Below are positions 22,767 through 34,216 of a stretch of 64,000 bases of DNA, piece by piece (the stretch's first letter is position 1; each line of letters begins with the position of its first letter). Origin of the DNA: Allolobophora icterica (taxonomy: Eukaryota > Annelida > Clitellata > Crassiclitellata > Lumbricidae); assembly GCA_963556255.1 (NCBI GenBank), contig OY744604.1, positions 70,477,390 through 70,541,389 of the forward strand, given 5' to 3'. Under the pieces are notes generated by a model, which saw nothing but the letters and a program-made list of their open reading frames with translations, did not search any database and was not told where the DNA came from. The position numbers and the translations under genes were made by a program.

Positions 22767-23367
22767 CTGGTAGTATACGTTTATGCGTGACCTGAAGTAT
22801 TCGTGAATAGCAGAACACGAATATCACCAGCGGACCAATGAAGCTTATCAGAATCCTGTAGACAGCGTAAGCGGTGGCATTAATAGAGGCCGGCAACTTA
22901 GCGTAACTCACGCAGTGGCCATTGGAGATATCGTTGCTCAACATAGCTACGACTGCGGTTATTACCAAGTCAAGGTTTACCCACGTCAACACAATCGCCA
23001 CAAAGTACATCCACGAACGAAAATGCCTTTTGTGGAATATCGCATGAACAATTTTCACGTATCTTTCCAGAGTCAAGATGACAAGATTGGCTGTTGAAGA
23101 ACCCAGGAAATACCACAGCATCCCTTCGCTTTCTAGAGTTTTGCAGAGAGCGATTCCTATAGTAATGCTGTAATCGACGTCCAGTATTTTAACGAAGTAA
23201 CTGATTACGATTAAGAAACAACAGAGAAAATCCAAAGTTATCTGATTTAAAACGATGGCCATCTCATACTTTCGAGCCTTAGATTGTACAAGAATTAGAA
23301 GCATTAGAAGGTTTGCGATTCCGCCAATGATTCCGATGGCGATAATTGACGCCTCGAAAGCAAGCAT
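22767..23367 (-). CDS. GPCR locus C, exon 1 (TM1-TM5)
   Basis: Encodes 200 residues from ATG at 23367 to the donor at 22767. TM1 is GIIGGIANLLML with the conserved Asn. TM2 carries the TLDFL Asp, TM3 starts after the LCK cysteine and ends in LERYVKIVH (E/DRY), TM4 has LTWVN, loop 2 has GHCVSY, and TM5 has FIGPLVIFVFCYSR. Only about five residues precede TM1, so there is no N-terminal domain or signal peptide. All class A landmarks are present and the frame is intact, so this is a plausible functional receptor. The ligand and G-protein coupling are unknown; the short N-terminus argues against glycoprotein-hormone-type ligands. Confidence 0.92.
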
Positions 23368-23497
23368 TTTAAGAATTTATTCAAACGGTAAAATTAATCA
23401 AGAAACGATATCGCATATAATAATTTTCCGACGCACACTTCTTGAACACGTGCGTTGATACAAGGAAATGTGCAAGTAAAGGTTTTGCAATACGAAC

Positions 23498-23511
23498 TTC
23501 AGATTATATGA
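23498..23511 (-). promoter_or_regulatory. TATA-like motif upstream of locus C
   Basis: CATATAATCTGAA on the minus strand, 131 bases upstream of the ATG. It is conserved with B and D. Confidence 0.35.
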
Positions 23512-23652
23512 CTGCTGTTTAAAGAATGCAACTATGCGTTTGTGTGGCGCAACTAAATAATTCTTCTGTCGATGCATGTAACATGCACACTTTTCTTCAG
23601 ACAGCAACAGAACTCTGAACATAACCTAGGGCTATTGGCTTTCTTTCACGTT

Positions 23653-23690
23653 CCCTGTTATTACGTGCGCGTGAACATCATTATGGCCTT
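23653..23690 (-). promoter_or_regulatory. Conserved upstream block, locus C copy
   Basis: It sits 286 bases upstream of the ATG. The core GTGCGCGTGAACATCATTAT (plus strand) is recognisably the block seen in A, B, D and E, although the bases around it have drifted further than in B and D. Confidence 0.45.
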
Positions 23691-23985
23691 CAGTCTTTTC
23701 TAAAGCCTTATACATGTGTCCTTCCGCTAGTGGCATGCGTTCTGTGTAACACTGCTGTTCTCTACATCGAACACTTTCCTTGTGCTTTAAGGTTTCTTCT
23801 CGGACAAGAGCTGGTCGTTAGATGTGAGATTCATAGAATTCTTTATCTGATGGTTCATTACAACCTAAAACTCCGAAACGGCTTTTGCTTAACTTACCGA
23901 TTAGTTTAAAATTTGTAAATATTTCGTTTTTCAGATTCAGGTTCCCCATATAATTTTCCTCCGTCTGATGGGTTATCGCACTCTA

Positions 23986-25156
23986 CAGGGTGGGCCAAAA
24001 AAGTAACCCCTAAAGATTTTTGCTAATATTTCGCCCAAAAGTAAGAATTTCTAAATCAAGTTTTACTGGCTTAAAGGTAATTCATATCTACGTATAATAG
24101 CCAAATTTCACGAAAATATTTGAAACAGAACCAAAGTTATGTCACTTTTACTGATGTGTTTTGATGATCCAAAAACATGTAACGCAACAAAAAGTAACAA
24201 AAACGATTTTATTGAGTCACATCTCAAATAATTGGTAATATATCGGCCAAAAGTAAGAACTTTTAAATCATTAAATGTAATTATTATTTATTATTATTTG
24301 GAAAAGAAACGGGGCACTAGCGTAACTGCACGTGACATCATTTGGCAAGACCTGATCGCTTGATCGTTTATCGCGAGTAGTTCGCTTCACATGTTATGGT
24401 ATCGGCTGGTATTTGTTTTGGTGGCAAAGGTTGACTGCATTTTGTTGATGAAAAGGCGAAGGTGAATGCTGTATATTACGTTTCTCGCTTGCATCCAGAA
24501 TTAATTTCTGATTGCAAGTGTCTGCTGCCAGATGGATTCATCTTTCAGCAAGACGGGGCACCAGCGCATGCTGCCCGTCTCACGCAGGACTGGCTCAATG
24601 TCAGTTGCCCTGGTTTCATTGAGAAGGACCAATGGCCCCAAAACTCTTTGGATTTGAACCCTCTGGATTATTACGTATGGGGAGCTATGCTGGAGAAATA
24701 CCACAATCTGCGACCAAAGTCAAAAGCGATAAGAGAATTGAAGGTCGCGTTGGAGTTGATATGGGAAGATTTACATCTTGAACCTATCAACAAGGCCATC
24801 AAAACTTTACAAAGACACTCAGAACATGTGTGGGTACTGGCGGTGGACACATTGAACTCGAGTTGTAAAGAAATATCAAGTCTGTTTGATGCCAATTATT
24901 TTGAGATGTGACTTAACAAAATCGTTTTTTTGTTACTTTTTGTTGCATTACATGTTTTTGGACCATCAAAAAACAGTGGGTGGACTCAGTGAAAGTGATA
25001 TAACTTTTGTTCTGTTTGAAATATTTTCGTGAAATTTGGCTATTATACGTAGATATGAATTACCTTTAAGCCAGAAAATTTGATTTGAAAAAACTTACTT
25101 TTAGCCGAAATATTAGCAAAACATCTGTTGGGGGTAACTTTTTTTGGCCCACCCTG
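23986..25156. mobile_element. mariner/Tc1-like element with long TIRs, 1171 bp
   Basis: Ends CAGGGTGGGCCAAAAAAGTA and its inverse, flanked by TA on both sides. Inverted similarity continues inward about 230-250 bases on each side (to about 24235 and from about 24890). Units B and D have the empty site, where CACTCTAGG runs straight through (about 10962 and 32420). The inside keeps only the 3' part of a transposase. Confidence 0.9.
24462..24911 (+). pseudogene. mariner/Tc1-family transposase C-terminal part
   Basis: The frame includes GFIFQQDGAPAHAARLTQDW (second catalytic Asp within the QQDGAPAH box) and WPQNSLDLNPLDYYVWG (third catalytic acidic residue in the NPLDY box), giving a DDxD-type C-terminal half of a DDE_3 transposase. 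The N-terminal helix-turn-helix DNA-binding region and the first catalytic Asp are missing, so the protein cannot be active. The part that remains is unbroken. Confidence 0.88.
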
Positions 25157-25643
25157 TAGATCTTCTCCAGCAACGGTTCTTAGCTTACTGCAACCTAAAA
25201 TTCTAACTGACATCAACATTTAAATCAGTTCTTCTCATGATAAGTAGTGCCCTTTTGATACCATTTCAACTATATCAATAACGTCATGCAAAAAATTGCT
25301 TTTCTTAGTCCACATAATAAATTTGACAAATTAAACGCTGTATAGTGTTTACCAATGAACATTTTCCCGTTTTGGTGTTAGTTGATGTCAGCTTAGTTTA
25401 CTCATCTAGCCAGCATGGATTCACTTAGAGTATATCGAAATCCATAACCTTATACTAAATTTCAGACCAGAAAAGATTTAAAATATGTAGAAAGCTATGT
25501 GGGCTGGTATCTGGAAAGCACGGTATAACAGAAAAACATCCAAGAAAGCCTCGAAACAGAGGATCACTTTAGTGCATAATTGGTCAGGTAACTATTTTAT
25601 CACTGATCGATTTTCTTGGCACACGATGAATGGTAATAGGAAA

Positions 25644-26197
25644 CAGTGATGGGCACTAAACTATTTTTTTAGTTAAACTAAAACTGTTTTCCAACTAAAA
25701 AATATATTTTAACTAAAGTTGGCAACTAATTTTGGAAAGTAGTTAACTAAACTAAAAAAGGTAGTTAAACTTTTCCAACTTTTTTCCAACTTTTTACGAC
25801 AAACATTTTCACAATGACAGAAGTTAAGTGAACTGTAATAATGTAGAGCGTCAATGACAATTTTCACCTTCAAACTACGCAAAGTGCACTCTTCTAGCAT
25901 GCAGTCACAGGCATACTGTAGGTAGTGTATGAATTTGAAAACACAGTCTGTTAATGCTAAAACCATGCAGTGTTAATCAGTGAATTTCACGTTGAGTTGT
26001 TGACAGTGTTCAATGTTCATTGCGGAAAATAGTTGCGTATTGCTATTTTTTAGTTTAAATTTTCAGTTAGCAACTAAAAAATTGAGTTAAACTATGGTTT
26101 TAACTAAACTAATTTTTTTAGTTTAACTTCGTCCTTAGCTAAAAATTTAGTTAAACTAAAAGTTAGCAACGTTTTAGTTAACTATTGCCCATCACTG
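25644..26197. mobile_element. hAT-type non-autonomous element, 554 bp
   Basis: The ends are CAGTGATGGGCACTAAACTA and, inverted, CAGTGATGGGCAATAGTTAA. The flanks are ATAGGAAA and ATAAGAAA, an 8-bp duplication with one mismatch. The interior is rich in AGTTAAACTAAAA words in both orientations. Units A, B and D lack it at the matching point (for example near 11460). Confidence 0.88.
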
Positions 26198-26449
26198 ATA
26201 AGAAATCTAAACGTGGCGATTAATTATTAAAATGCAAATGTGAAAACATACGATCATGAAAATTCACAAATTGCAGGTCAAATTTCTTGTTAGACGACAA
26301 GATCTGGACTTTGTATGCGAGGTTTGAATATAGGAGTATACCTGCGACAAATGAAGTCATTTCTTTAATAGAACTACAATAGTAAGCGTTCCGCTTAAGA
26401 GCACAGACATTCGCTTGTCAGGAGTGTCTCTATTTTACTCACGACTGAA

Positions 26450-26805
26450 TCATTTGCATAGGCGCCATTGGTTTCCGATGAGGTATATGACGTTCTTGAC
26501 ATCTTCATCATTCTCCTGGAATCGACAGTTGCAGAGTTTCAGACGCAGGTACTTTGTCACTGGATACAATTTGTCACCGTAGATGAATGGATTACGACAG
26601 ACAATGAATTCGAGAGAGCGTTGAACACCATTATATGCAGCGATTTTTGGAATGGGCAGATTAAGAGAAAGCGATTTACTCGATTTGGAAAACAACCGAG
26701 AACTAAACAAACCGAGATAACGACACAACCTTTTATGACGCTCAGCTGGGTTCGATAGCCATCTGTTGGGAGGCGATCTTCATCGTGTTATTGAAATAAA
26801 ATGAT
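26450..26805 (-). pseudogene. GPCR exon 2 relic (unit C)
   Basis: The minus strand keeps a readable VCRNPFIYGDKLYPVTKYL segment (NPxxY and helix 8) and the C-tail ending in VIYLIGN. The TM6 part is frame-shifted and has lost CWxP. It occupies the same position as the relics in units A and D. Confidence 0.8.
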
Positions 26806-28481
26806 TATGGACTATAGAATCAGGAAATCGATCAATGCACGAAATATGCATGCTAATTTATTCCATTCACCATAACTTCCTCTTCAGACTGATGTTATTA
26901 ACTCGATGAAGCGAGGTACAAATCTGGTCCAATTTATTTCGATAATCAACTGGCGATAAAATATTAATGTTTTGAACATTAGAGTGTGTTGAAGTTTCGG
27001 CATTAGCGTAGGCCTACAGATATCATAGTGGCGCCTACTGGCGACTGTTTTTGCGAAAGCACTAAGGTTAACGGTAATCCCGAAGAATGAAAAAATATCG
27101 AGGTAAATGTCACAAAGCCCTTTGTTCGCAAATAGACGCTTGTAAGGAAGTGTATTTTTTATGACTTTTTGACTTTTTGTCGCTAAAGTCACTTGTGAGG
27201 CATTGCAAATCAACGGAATCATTTCAGAACTCTATGAGATGTTAATGCAAAGAGCGTTGAATAAATATTAGGACACTTGCATTTTGAGTTGTATGATAGT
27301 GTAGGGCCTATACAATGTATGACAGCCGAATTATCACAGAAATCTTTCAACAATATGTGCTTGGAGGCTAATCATCCGTATGACCTTAAAACAAAATACC
27401 AATGTTAGAAAATTTACAATTTGAGAAGGAATGTTTGTTCTGAAGTTGCATGGGAATTTGAAATCATGTGTCGCATCGCCGCTGATGCGTCCTATAATTT
27501 TTTAATATCTTAAAGATTTACCTTTAATTTAAATTTGATTTAGCTTAGCATCAGTATTTTAAAGTAACATCGATGAAGCCCATGACTATGTTGTTAGCGC
27601 ATCCAGCCAGAATAATAATTAAAATTTTAAGGTGAAAATAATTGAAAGATGACTGAACTCGGCGAAATGTGAGCTCTTGAAGGCCATGAATTTTAGGTCT
27701 TCAGTCAGTGGCTGTTCTCGCTCTGCTAGACCGATGGCAATTATGACTAGTCTGAGTTAAGAAAAAAAATCACAAACAACATGGGAGACAATATCAACAG
27801 GACAATATCAGCAAACATAGTCATAGATTCGAGTCTACGATCTACTGTGGTTCGTTCATGGGTATCACTATCCAATCTTATCTAAGAACTTCTGTAGCGC
27901 CATTATCATATCATACAAGGCATCAATCGATGGTCGAGTAATTGGACACCAATCGAAGCCAGCAGATCACGATTAGATGTTTTGTGTGCGGTCTGGTTTT
28001 GAATCACGATGCTTAATGTGAATTTTATAATAAGTTTTAGTTAGCATAATCTGTAACCCACAACTGTCCTCCGTCGTTGGATGACTCCTCGTGTTTGCTA
28101 ACCTCTGAAGTGATCAGACAACTTCAATTCTTGGCATATAATTGACGGCTTTTGGCTTTCAAATTCATGCTCAACTTAATCATTCCTAAATGTTAAGGCT
28201 CTTCTGCCTGCTCAATAACAATAATATTTTGTAACTTTTGCAGAACCAGTGTCCAGTGAATGAGGCATTACATCACGGAGTACCAAAATCAAGCCAGTCA
28301 GGTCAATATCCAGAAAGTCAGTGCATTTAAACTGGACAGCCAACGGTGAATGAGCTAAATGGATGAGGTAGATCTCTAAATTGAGACCAAAATCACACAA
28401 GAGAATGAGCATAACGAACAGATCAGTTTCAAAGTTTTGAATCATCAATTAATAAATCTCGTTCACTATGATAGTCAGCTC
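26806..28481. other. Paralogous flank of unit C, no gene
   Basis: 26806-27480 matches the unit A and B flank after the relic exon. 27480-28481 matches the distal block at 4440-6090. No gene was recognised. Confidence 0.55.
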
Positions 28482-28822
28482 CAGAGGCGCGTTTACGCAT
28501 AGACGCACTAGGCGCGCGCCTAGGGCCCCCAAATCTCTGAGGGCCCCCAAACGAATGAAATTTTTTTTTAAATTGTGAAAAATAACATTTTTGAATTTTT
28601 TATTATTTTAAATATGACCTATTTTCTATTTTTACAGTTTAGCATTCACATAAAAGTATATTATTGTAATTTATATTGCTTTGTTCATTTGGGCTAATTA
28701 TTCAATTTTGTGTGATTGTGCAAAAATGACACCATATGCAGAAGAGGCCCCAATAATTTTAGGGCCTAGGGCTCCCCAAAATATTTGCGCCTTGGGCCCC
28801 GTTTTCTGTAAACGCGCCTCTG
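28482..28822. mobile_element. hAT-type MITE, 341 bp
   Basis: The ends are CAGAGGCGCGTTTACGC and, inverted, CAGAGGCGCGTTTACAG. The perfect 8-bp duplication GTCAGCTC flanks it (28474-28481, 28823-28830). Unit A has the empty site at about 6082-6095 (ATAGTCAGCTCAAG). It belongs to the same family as 17819-18133. Confidence 0.95.
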
Positions 28823-28830
28823 GTCAGCTC

Positions 28831-29285
28831 AAGTTTTTGTCTCAACCAAAGACCGTCAAATGACTTGGGTAAATTATGCTAAGTCTGAGGAATGAGAGCT
28901 GATCTTAAGCAGTTTCTGGAGATACTGGCTTTCAAACAAGACTCATCAAGTGTGAAGTTTGCTGCCCTAAAACACACATTCAGCAAAACCAAATTATTAT
29001 TAGTAACGTGCATACACAAAATAATGATTGAAGAAAGTCCGGAATGTCTAGCACTCACAGAAGTAACATTTCAATGGGTTAAACACTGAAGTGTATTTGT
29101 AATACAGAATTACAATGCCAGACAATGTTTGCATATTGTGAAGAACTTTATAATTCGAGTATGATTGGGCACAGAATGCCATATTACAACCATCAAAGCA
29201 TTACGTAAGATAGTCTCATGACAGATACGGTGCGGACTCTCCTGGTGCTTAAACCTGCTTTAACTATTGACCTAGACCTATCAAT
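28831..29285. other. No gene recognised
   Basis: The first 80 bases continue the distal paralogous block (matching 6087-6170). The rest is unclassified and contains no gene that I can support. Confidence 0.45.
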
Positions 29286-29675
29286 GGCGTAACACAGCAC
29301 TAAACTTGTCATCAACACTGCTGCTCATCTGGTCATGCGATTAAAAACGTTTGACCACACTACGATACAAGATCAGCTTCAGTGGCTTGGGATACGTGGG
29401 TGCGTACAATTCAAACTTTGCCTTCTGGTGTATGAATGTCTCAAAATCTGCACGCACACCACTCTACCTAGAAGACAGCATCAGACCGCCATCAGACGAC
29501 CCTAATAGGTCATGGCTGCGATCATCAAAGTCTGTTCAAGTATTTCTGCTAGCAACTAAAACTAAACAGGTGACCGGGCATTTCGGGTCGTTGGCCATGT
29601 GCCTGGAACAGTCTTCCTGCACCTATACAGGACGCCAAAAGCATTTGTTTAAAAAAACAGTTAAAACTGTACTTG
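29286..29675 (+). pseudogene. LINE ORF2 C-terminal relic (plus)
   Basis: Joined frames show the post-RT pattern KLVINTAAHLVMRLKTFDHT, a LQWLGIRGCVQFKLCLLVYE stretch (the usual LHWLPV.ERI.FK.L.LTYK), a TPLYLEDSI box, and then a GDRAFRVVGHVPGT-like end and HLFKKTVKTVL. Frame shifts show that it is dead. It abuts the left boundary of the segmental duplication copy at 29685. Confidence 0.75.
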
Positions 29676-30149
29676 CTATGCAACCGTACACGTTAAGTAA
29701 TGTAAGCAGGATTCACCTAAAGCAAAAATCTAAATTTTTCGTAAAAATGTGCAGATCTAGCTGTAAAAGAATCAAATACTTTGTGTGGAGCTTCGAGGCT
29801 TTGTGTATAAATTGCACGATTAAACAATCAGACATCCAACTAAGTATACAGGCTGAAGTTCACTCTGGCGTTGGATAGGTAAAATGTTTTTAGCCGATAT
29901 TCTTATTTCCCAAGCTCAACTTACACAACGAAGACAAAAGTTTAAATAATAAATATGCAAACTAACGAGTATCATAAATTCTCCCCAGTTTAAATGACAC
30001 ATATCGCATTTACAAGACAATGATCTGGACAACACTGGTGATGCTAACTAGTCTATTGTGCAAAGAATCAAACTACTGTTTTTCTTTAGCAGTAAAAACT
30101 GCGTCCACGGTTGAAAAGAGACAAGCTCTTGTAAGCGACGTTTTTTGAA

Positions 30150-30526
30150 TCATGCCTGACTCATCATTTGCACAGCCGCTGAGTTACCAATGACATTTAT
30201 GACATTCGTAACATTTTCATCGCTCTCCTGACTTCGTCTTCTGCTGAAGAGTTTCTGGTGTAGATACTTTTTCACTGGATCCAATTTAGCAGCGTAGATG
30301 AACGGATTGAGACAGACGTTCAAGAAAGCAATAGACACCGTAACGTAGCGGATTTCCGTAGTAAAAATCTTTATAACGCGCAGATTATAGAGAAAGTAGT
30401 AGATGCGATTTGGAGACCAACAGAGAACAAAACAAATCGAGATGATGAGAAAAGTTTTGATGACGTTCATTTGGGTTTTCAAGGCGTTCTGTTGAGCAGC
30501 GCTCTTCATCATGTTGTTGAAGTTCA
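30150..30526 (-). CDS. GPCR locus D, exon 2 (TM6-TM7, C-tail)
   Basis: The acceptor AATCTGCAG is followed by the split valine and NFNNMMKSAAQQ. In the predicted 325-residue protein, CWSP is at about 236-239, the NPFIY box at 274-278, and helix 8 LDPVKKYL follows. The C-tail has a basic RRR cluster and many Ser/Asn, and ends in SQA. The frame is intact and nearly identical to locus B exon 2, with most changes around extracellular loop 3. Confidence 0.93.
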
Positions 30527-31201
30527 CTGCAGATTAAAACATCAAAACATTCAGTGCACTAAGTACGAAAATTTTTCTATGCAACTATGGCGTTGATTAA
30601 AAGACAGAAGATTGCGATTAGAAGGCAAAATGTTGATTAACAAATGACCATCATGTCGGGCAAAAGAATTCATTTTATTAGGTAGGAGAGCATACACTAA
30701 ACTCAAGTTTGAAAAAGGAAAAGAGTTATTCTAAAGCAATAATGTTTTTAGGTATTTAAGGTGTTAATATGTCGAAAAAGTGATAGACATATTTATGAAG
30801 GTAGGCCTATTGCTCAGAGCGAAACAGGCGGCGGTTATGATACTGAGTATGACGTGAGGGATGAATATGACGCTACTGGGAGCGACCGTTGGAATGATGT
30901 TGTTGATGACATTTAAATGTATTTAAGTAGCAGAAGATATACCTACATGTACGCATGCATTTTTATTGCATATCTTACAGGAATAGAATTTAATTAGGTT
31001 AATGCCTATTGTTTCCAAGATATTTATGAGAGGCGTAGACAATATTAAAAAAATTATTTCCCGATATAATCTATAAGTGCTCTGAAAAACTGTGTCCTAA
31101 ACAATTGTTCTGCAGTAATTTACTAAATAAATTGGAACACGGAATGACCTAATTTCTCTTCCTCTATACTGATAGGCTGATCTGTATTTCGAGACACGTA
31201 C
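30527..31201 (-). other. Intron of GPCR locus D
   Basis: A 675-bp phase-1 intron aligning with the intron of B. A small insertion of GTAGGCCTATTGCTC near 30801-30815 is one of the few length differences. No gene is inside. Confidence 0.8.
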
Positions 31202-31802
31202 CTGGAAGTATACGCTTTTGTGTGACCTGCAGTATTCGTGAATAGCAAAAAACGAAGACGACCAGCGGCACAATGAAGCTCATCAGAAACTTATAGACGG
31301 CGAAAGCAGTGGCATTAATAGCAGCCGGAAACTTAACGTAAATCACGCAGTGACCAGATAAGACGTCGTTGCTCAACAAACCAACGACTGCGGTTAATAG
31401 TACATCAAAGTTTACCCACGTCAACACTATCGCCACAAGGTACATCCACAGACGAAAATGTTTTTTGTGGAATACTGCATGAACAATTTTCACGTACCTT
31501 TCCAAAGTCAAGATGACAAGATTGGCTGTGGAGCAACCCAGGAAATACCACAGCATCCCCTCGCTGGTTAAAGTTTTACAGAGTGCTTTCCCTATAGTGG
31601 TACTGTAATCGATGTCCAGTATTTTAACGAAGTAACTGATTACGAGTAAGAAACAACATAGAAAATCCAGAGTCATCTGATTGAAAACGATGGCCATCTC
31701 ATACTTTCGAGCCTTCGACTGTACAAGAATTAGAAGCATTAGAAGGTTTGAGATTCCGCCGATGATTCCGATCACGACAACTGACGCCTCGAAAGCAACC
31801 AT
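31202..31802 (-). CDS. GPCR locus D, exon 1 (TM1-TM5)
   Basis: Encodes residues 1-200 of a class A GPCR. Landmarks: Asn19 in TM1 (ISNLL), Asp46 in TM2 (TLDFL), Cys75 at the start of TM3, Glu101-Arg102-Tyr103 (E/DRY) at its end, Trp129 in TM4, Cys152 in loop 2 (disulfide partner of Cys75), Pro179 and Tyr187 in TM5. Cys75 to Arg102 is 27 residues, two more than the usual 25. The N-terminus before TM1 is only about five residues. The start is the first ATG, in a good AAAATGG context, with no upstream splice acceptor evident. This is the best-preserved copy and the reference for reading locus B. Confidence 0.94.
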
Positions 31803-31916
31803 TTTCAGAATTATTCGTATTCAAAGGGTCAAATGAATGAAAAACCGATATTGCAAATAATTAATTTCCGGCGTTGATGCAAGGAAACGTGCAAATGAAA
31901 GTTCTGCAATGCGAGC

Positions 31917-31931
31917 TTCAGATTATATGAT
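31917..31931 (-). promoter_or_regulatory. TATA-like motif upstream of locus D
   Basis: ATCATATAATCTGAA on the minus strand, 115 bases upstream of the ATG, the same distance as in B. Confidence 0.35.
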
Positions 31932-32080
31932 ATTGACAACGTGACTGCTCTCTAATGAATGCAGCTCCTCGTTTGAGCGGCGCATCTAAATAAGTCTACT
32001 GTCAATGGGAGTCGAATGCGCAATTTCTTTCAGACAGCAACGCAACTCTATACAAGATGTATTGCCGTTCTTTCACTTTC

Positions 32081-32120
32081 CCTGTTTATTACGCGCGCGT
32101 GAACGTCATTATGGCTTCTC
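32081..32120 (-). promoter_or_regulatory. Conserved upstream block, locus D copy
   Basis: Identical over its 40 bases to 10621-10660 and 279 bases upstream of the ATG. Confidence 0.45.
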
Positions 32121-33168
32121 CTCGTTTGCTAAGCCATAGGCCTAAATATCCTTCCGTAAGTTACATTCATTCCGTGTGATATTGCTTTTCTCTTCGTAGT
32201 AGGCTACTCTTCCGTTGTGAATAAGCTTAAAGGTTTCTTTTCATACCTGGACTTCTTAAAAGAGATTCAAAGCGTTCTTTATCTGATGATTTATCACCAC
32301 TTAGAAACCCATAAAACGGCTATTGCTTAAATTACCGATGACATCTTAGATTATTCAAAACTTCGGCTCCTAGAAACAGGTTTCCTATATAATTCTTCTT
32401 CCTATGATGGCTTGTCACACTCTAGGTCTTCTTCACCACCGGTTCTTAGCTTATTGCAATCAACAACTCTAACCGATATTAATTAAATCTTTTATTCTTC
32501 TGATAAGCAGTGCGCTTTAGATACCTTTCTTCCATATCAAAACGTCTGTAGAAAATGGATTTCTAAATCTTGCATCAGTCTATATGTAAGCTCTAAAGAA
32601 TCTGAGAAATTTAACACTGTAGACTACATTGATTACTAATGAACAGTTTCCCCTTGTGGATGTTAGTTAACATGATCTTAGTTTACTCGTCAAAGCTGAT
32701 TGGATTCAGTTAATCATAGACGAATACTAAAGTTCAGACCAGAAGAGATTAAAAAATGCAGCAAACTATGTGGTCTGGTATCTGGAAAGCACGATATAAC
32801 AGAAATAATAATTATATCAAAGGAAGCCTAAAGATAGAGGTAAACTCTGGTGCATGTTTGGTCAAGTAAATATTTTACCACTGATCGATTTTCTTCTCTC
32901 ACTATGAATCGTAATAAGAAGTTTAAACGTGGCAAATAATTATTAAACTGCAACTTTGCACACATAGCAATCATAAAACTTCGCAAGTTGGAGGTAAAAT
33001 TTCTCATTCCATGACATGATCTGGCCTTTGTAAGCGATTTTTGAATAGAGTCGTTTTCCTGACGCAAATGAAGCAATTATTTTTTGTCATGAAACTACAC
33101 TAGTTACTCTTCCGTGTAAGAAAATAGACGCGCTTTTGTCAGAAGTGTCTTTCTTTTTTACTCAAGAT

Positions 33169-33720
33169 TGAATCATTTGCAAAGGCGTTGGGTTTCGGAT
33201 GAAGTATGCGACGCTCGTGACATTCTCATCATTCTTCTGGCGTCGTTTGCTGCAGAGCTTCACACGCAGGTACTTAGTTTTACTGGATCCAATTAGGCAG
33301 CATAGAGGAACGAATTAATATACATTCAAGAAGGCGATGAACACCATAATATGTTGCGTCCAGGGGCGTCTATCCCCTAAGTCATTGGACCAACGTCCCG
33401 TTTTTCCCCTCTTCTTCCCCCTCCCCGTTCCTCCCCCCTAACATGGTGGCACACACACTGACAGATCTCCCCCTATTTCTTGGATGGAGCATTTGCTCCA
33501 AGGTTTCTATGGTGTAGACGCCCCTGGTTGCATCCACCTGAAATTTGATTTTTGAAATGTCCATAGGCCTATCATAGAGAAAGCGGTAGACACGATTTGG
33601 AAAACAACATAGAATGAAAAAACCGAATAGCTTACACGACAGTTGTATTCGATGACCATCTGCTAGGAGGCGCTTTTCATTGTGCTATTGAAGTGAAATG
33701 CTATAGAAACATGAAATCGT
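33169..33720 (-). pseudogene. GPCR exon 2 relic (unit D), split by a MITE
   Basis: The tail, helix 8 region and start of TM7 lie at 33169-33352, and the TM6 and MMKS-like region at 33540-33690, all on the minus strand with stops and frame shifts. A 166-bp element (33361-33526) interrupts it. The order and content match the unit A relic. Confidence 0.78.
33361..33526. mobile_element. hAT-type MITE, 166 bp
   Basis: The ends are CAGGGGCGTCTATCCCC and, inverted, CAGGGGCGTCTACACCA. The flanks GTTGCGTC and GTTGCATC form an 8-bp duplication with one mismatch. Unit A has continuous relic exon at this place. It is non-coding. Confidence 0.9.
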
Positions 33721-34216
33721 TCAATGCACGAATAGCCAATGTATTCCATGCAACCTTGACATTTTCCTCCGATTCGATGCAATTAATTTTAACTCGATGC
33801 AGCGAAGTCCCGACATGTTCCAGTGTAATTCAACGATCACTTGGTCATGGTATATTTTATACCTTATCCTCAGCGTGTGCTTAAGATTATCCGCAGTGTC
33901 GAATGGAAATAATGGCGCCTTCAGGCGACTGTAATTGCGCTAGCACTAAGGCTAACGCTAATAGCAGAAATTGAAAGAAATATAGAGGAAAATGCAAAGA
34001 AACTGCATGCATGCAAATAGAGACTTGTGAACAAGTGTATGTTTTATCTGTTTAACTTTTTTGAATCGTTGCAGAATTCTTTTAGATGTCAATTTGAAGA
34101 GCGCCATATAAATAAGTCATAAATTACATACACTTTCAATTGTATGAAAGTGTACATCATATATGAAAGGATAATTTTCAAAGAAAATTTTAAACAGTAT
34201 ACAGCTCGACACTAGA

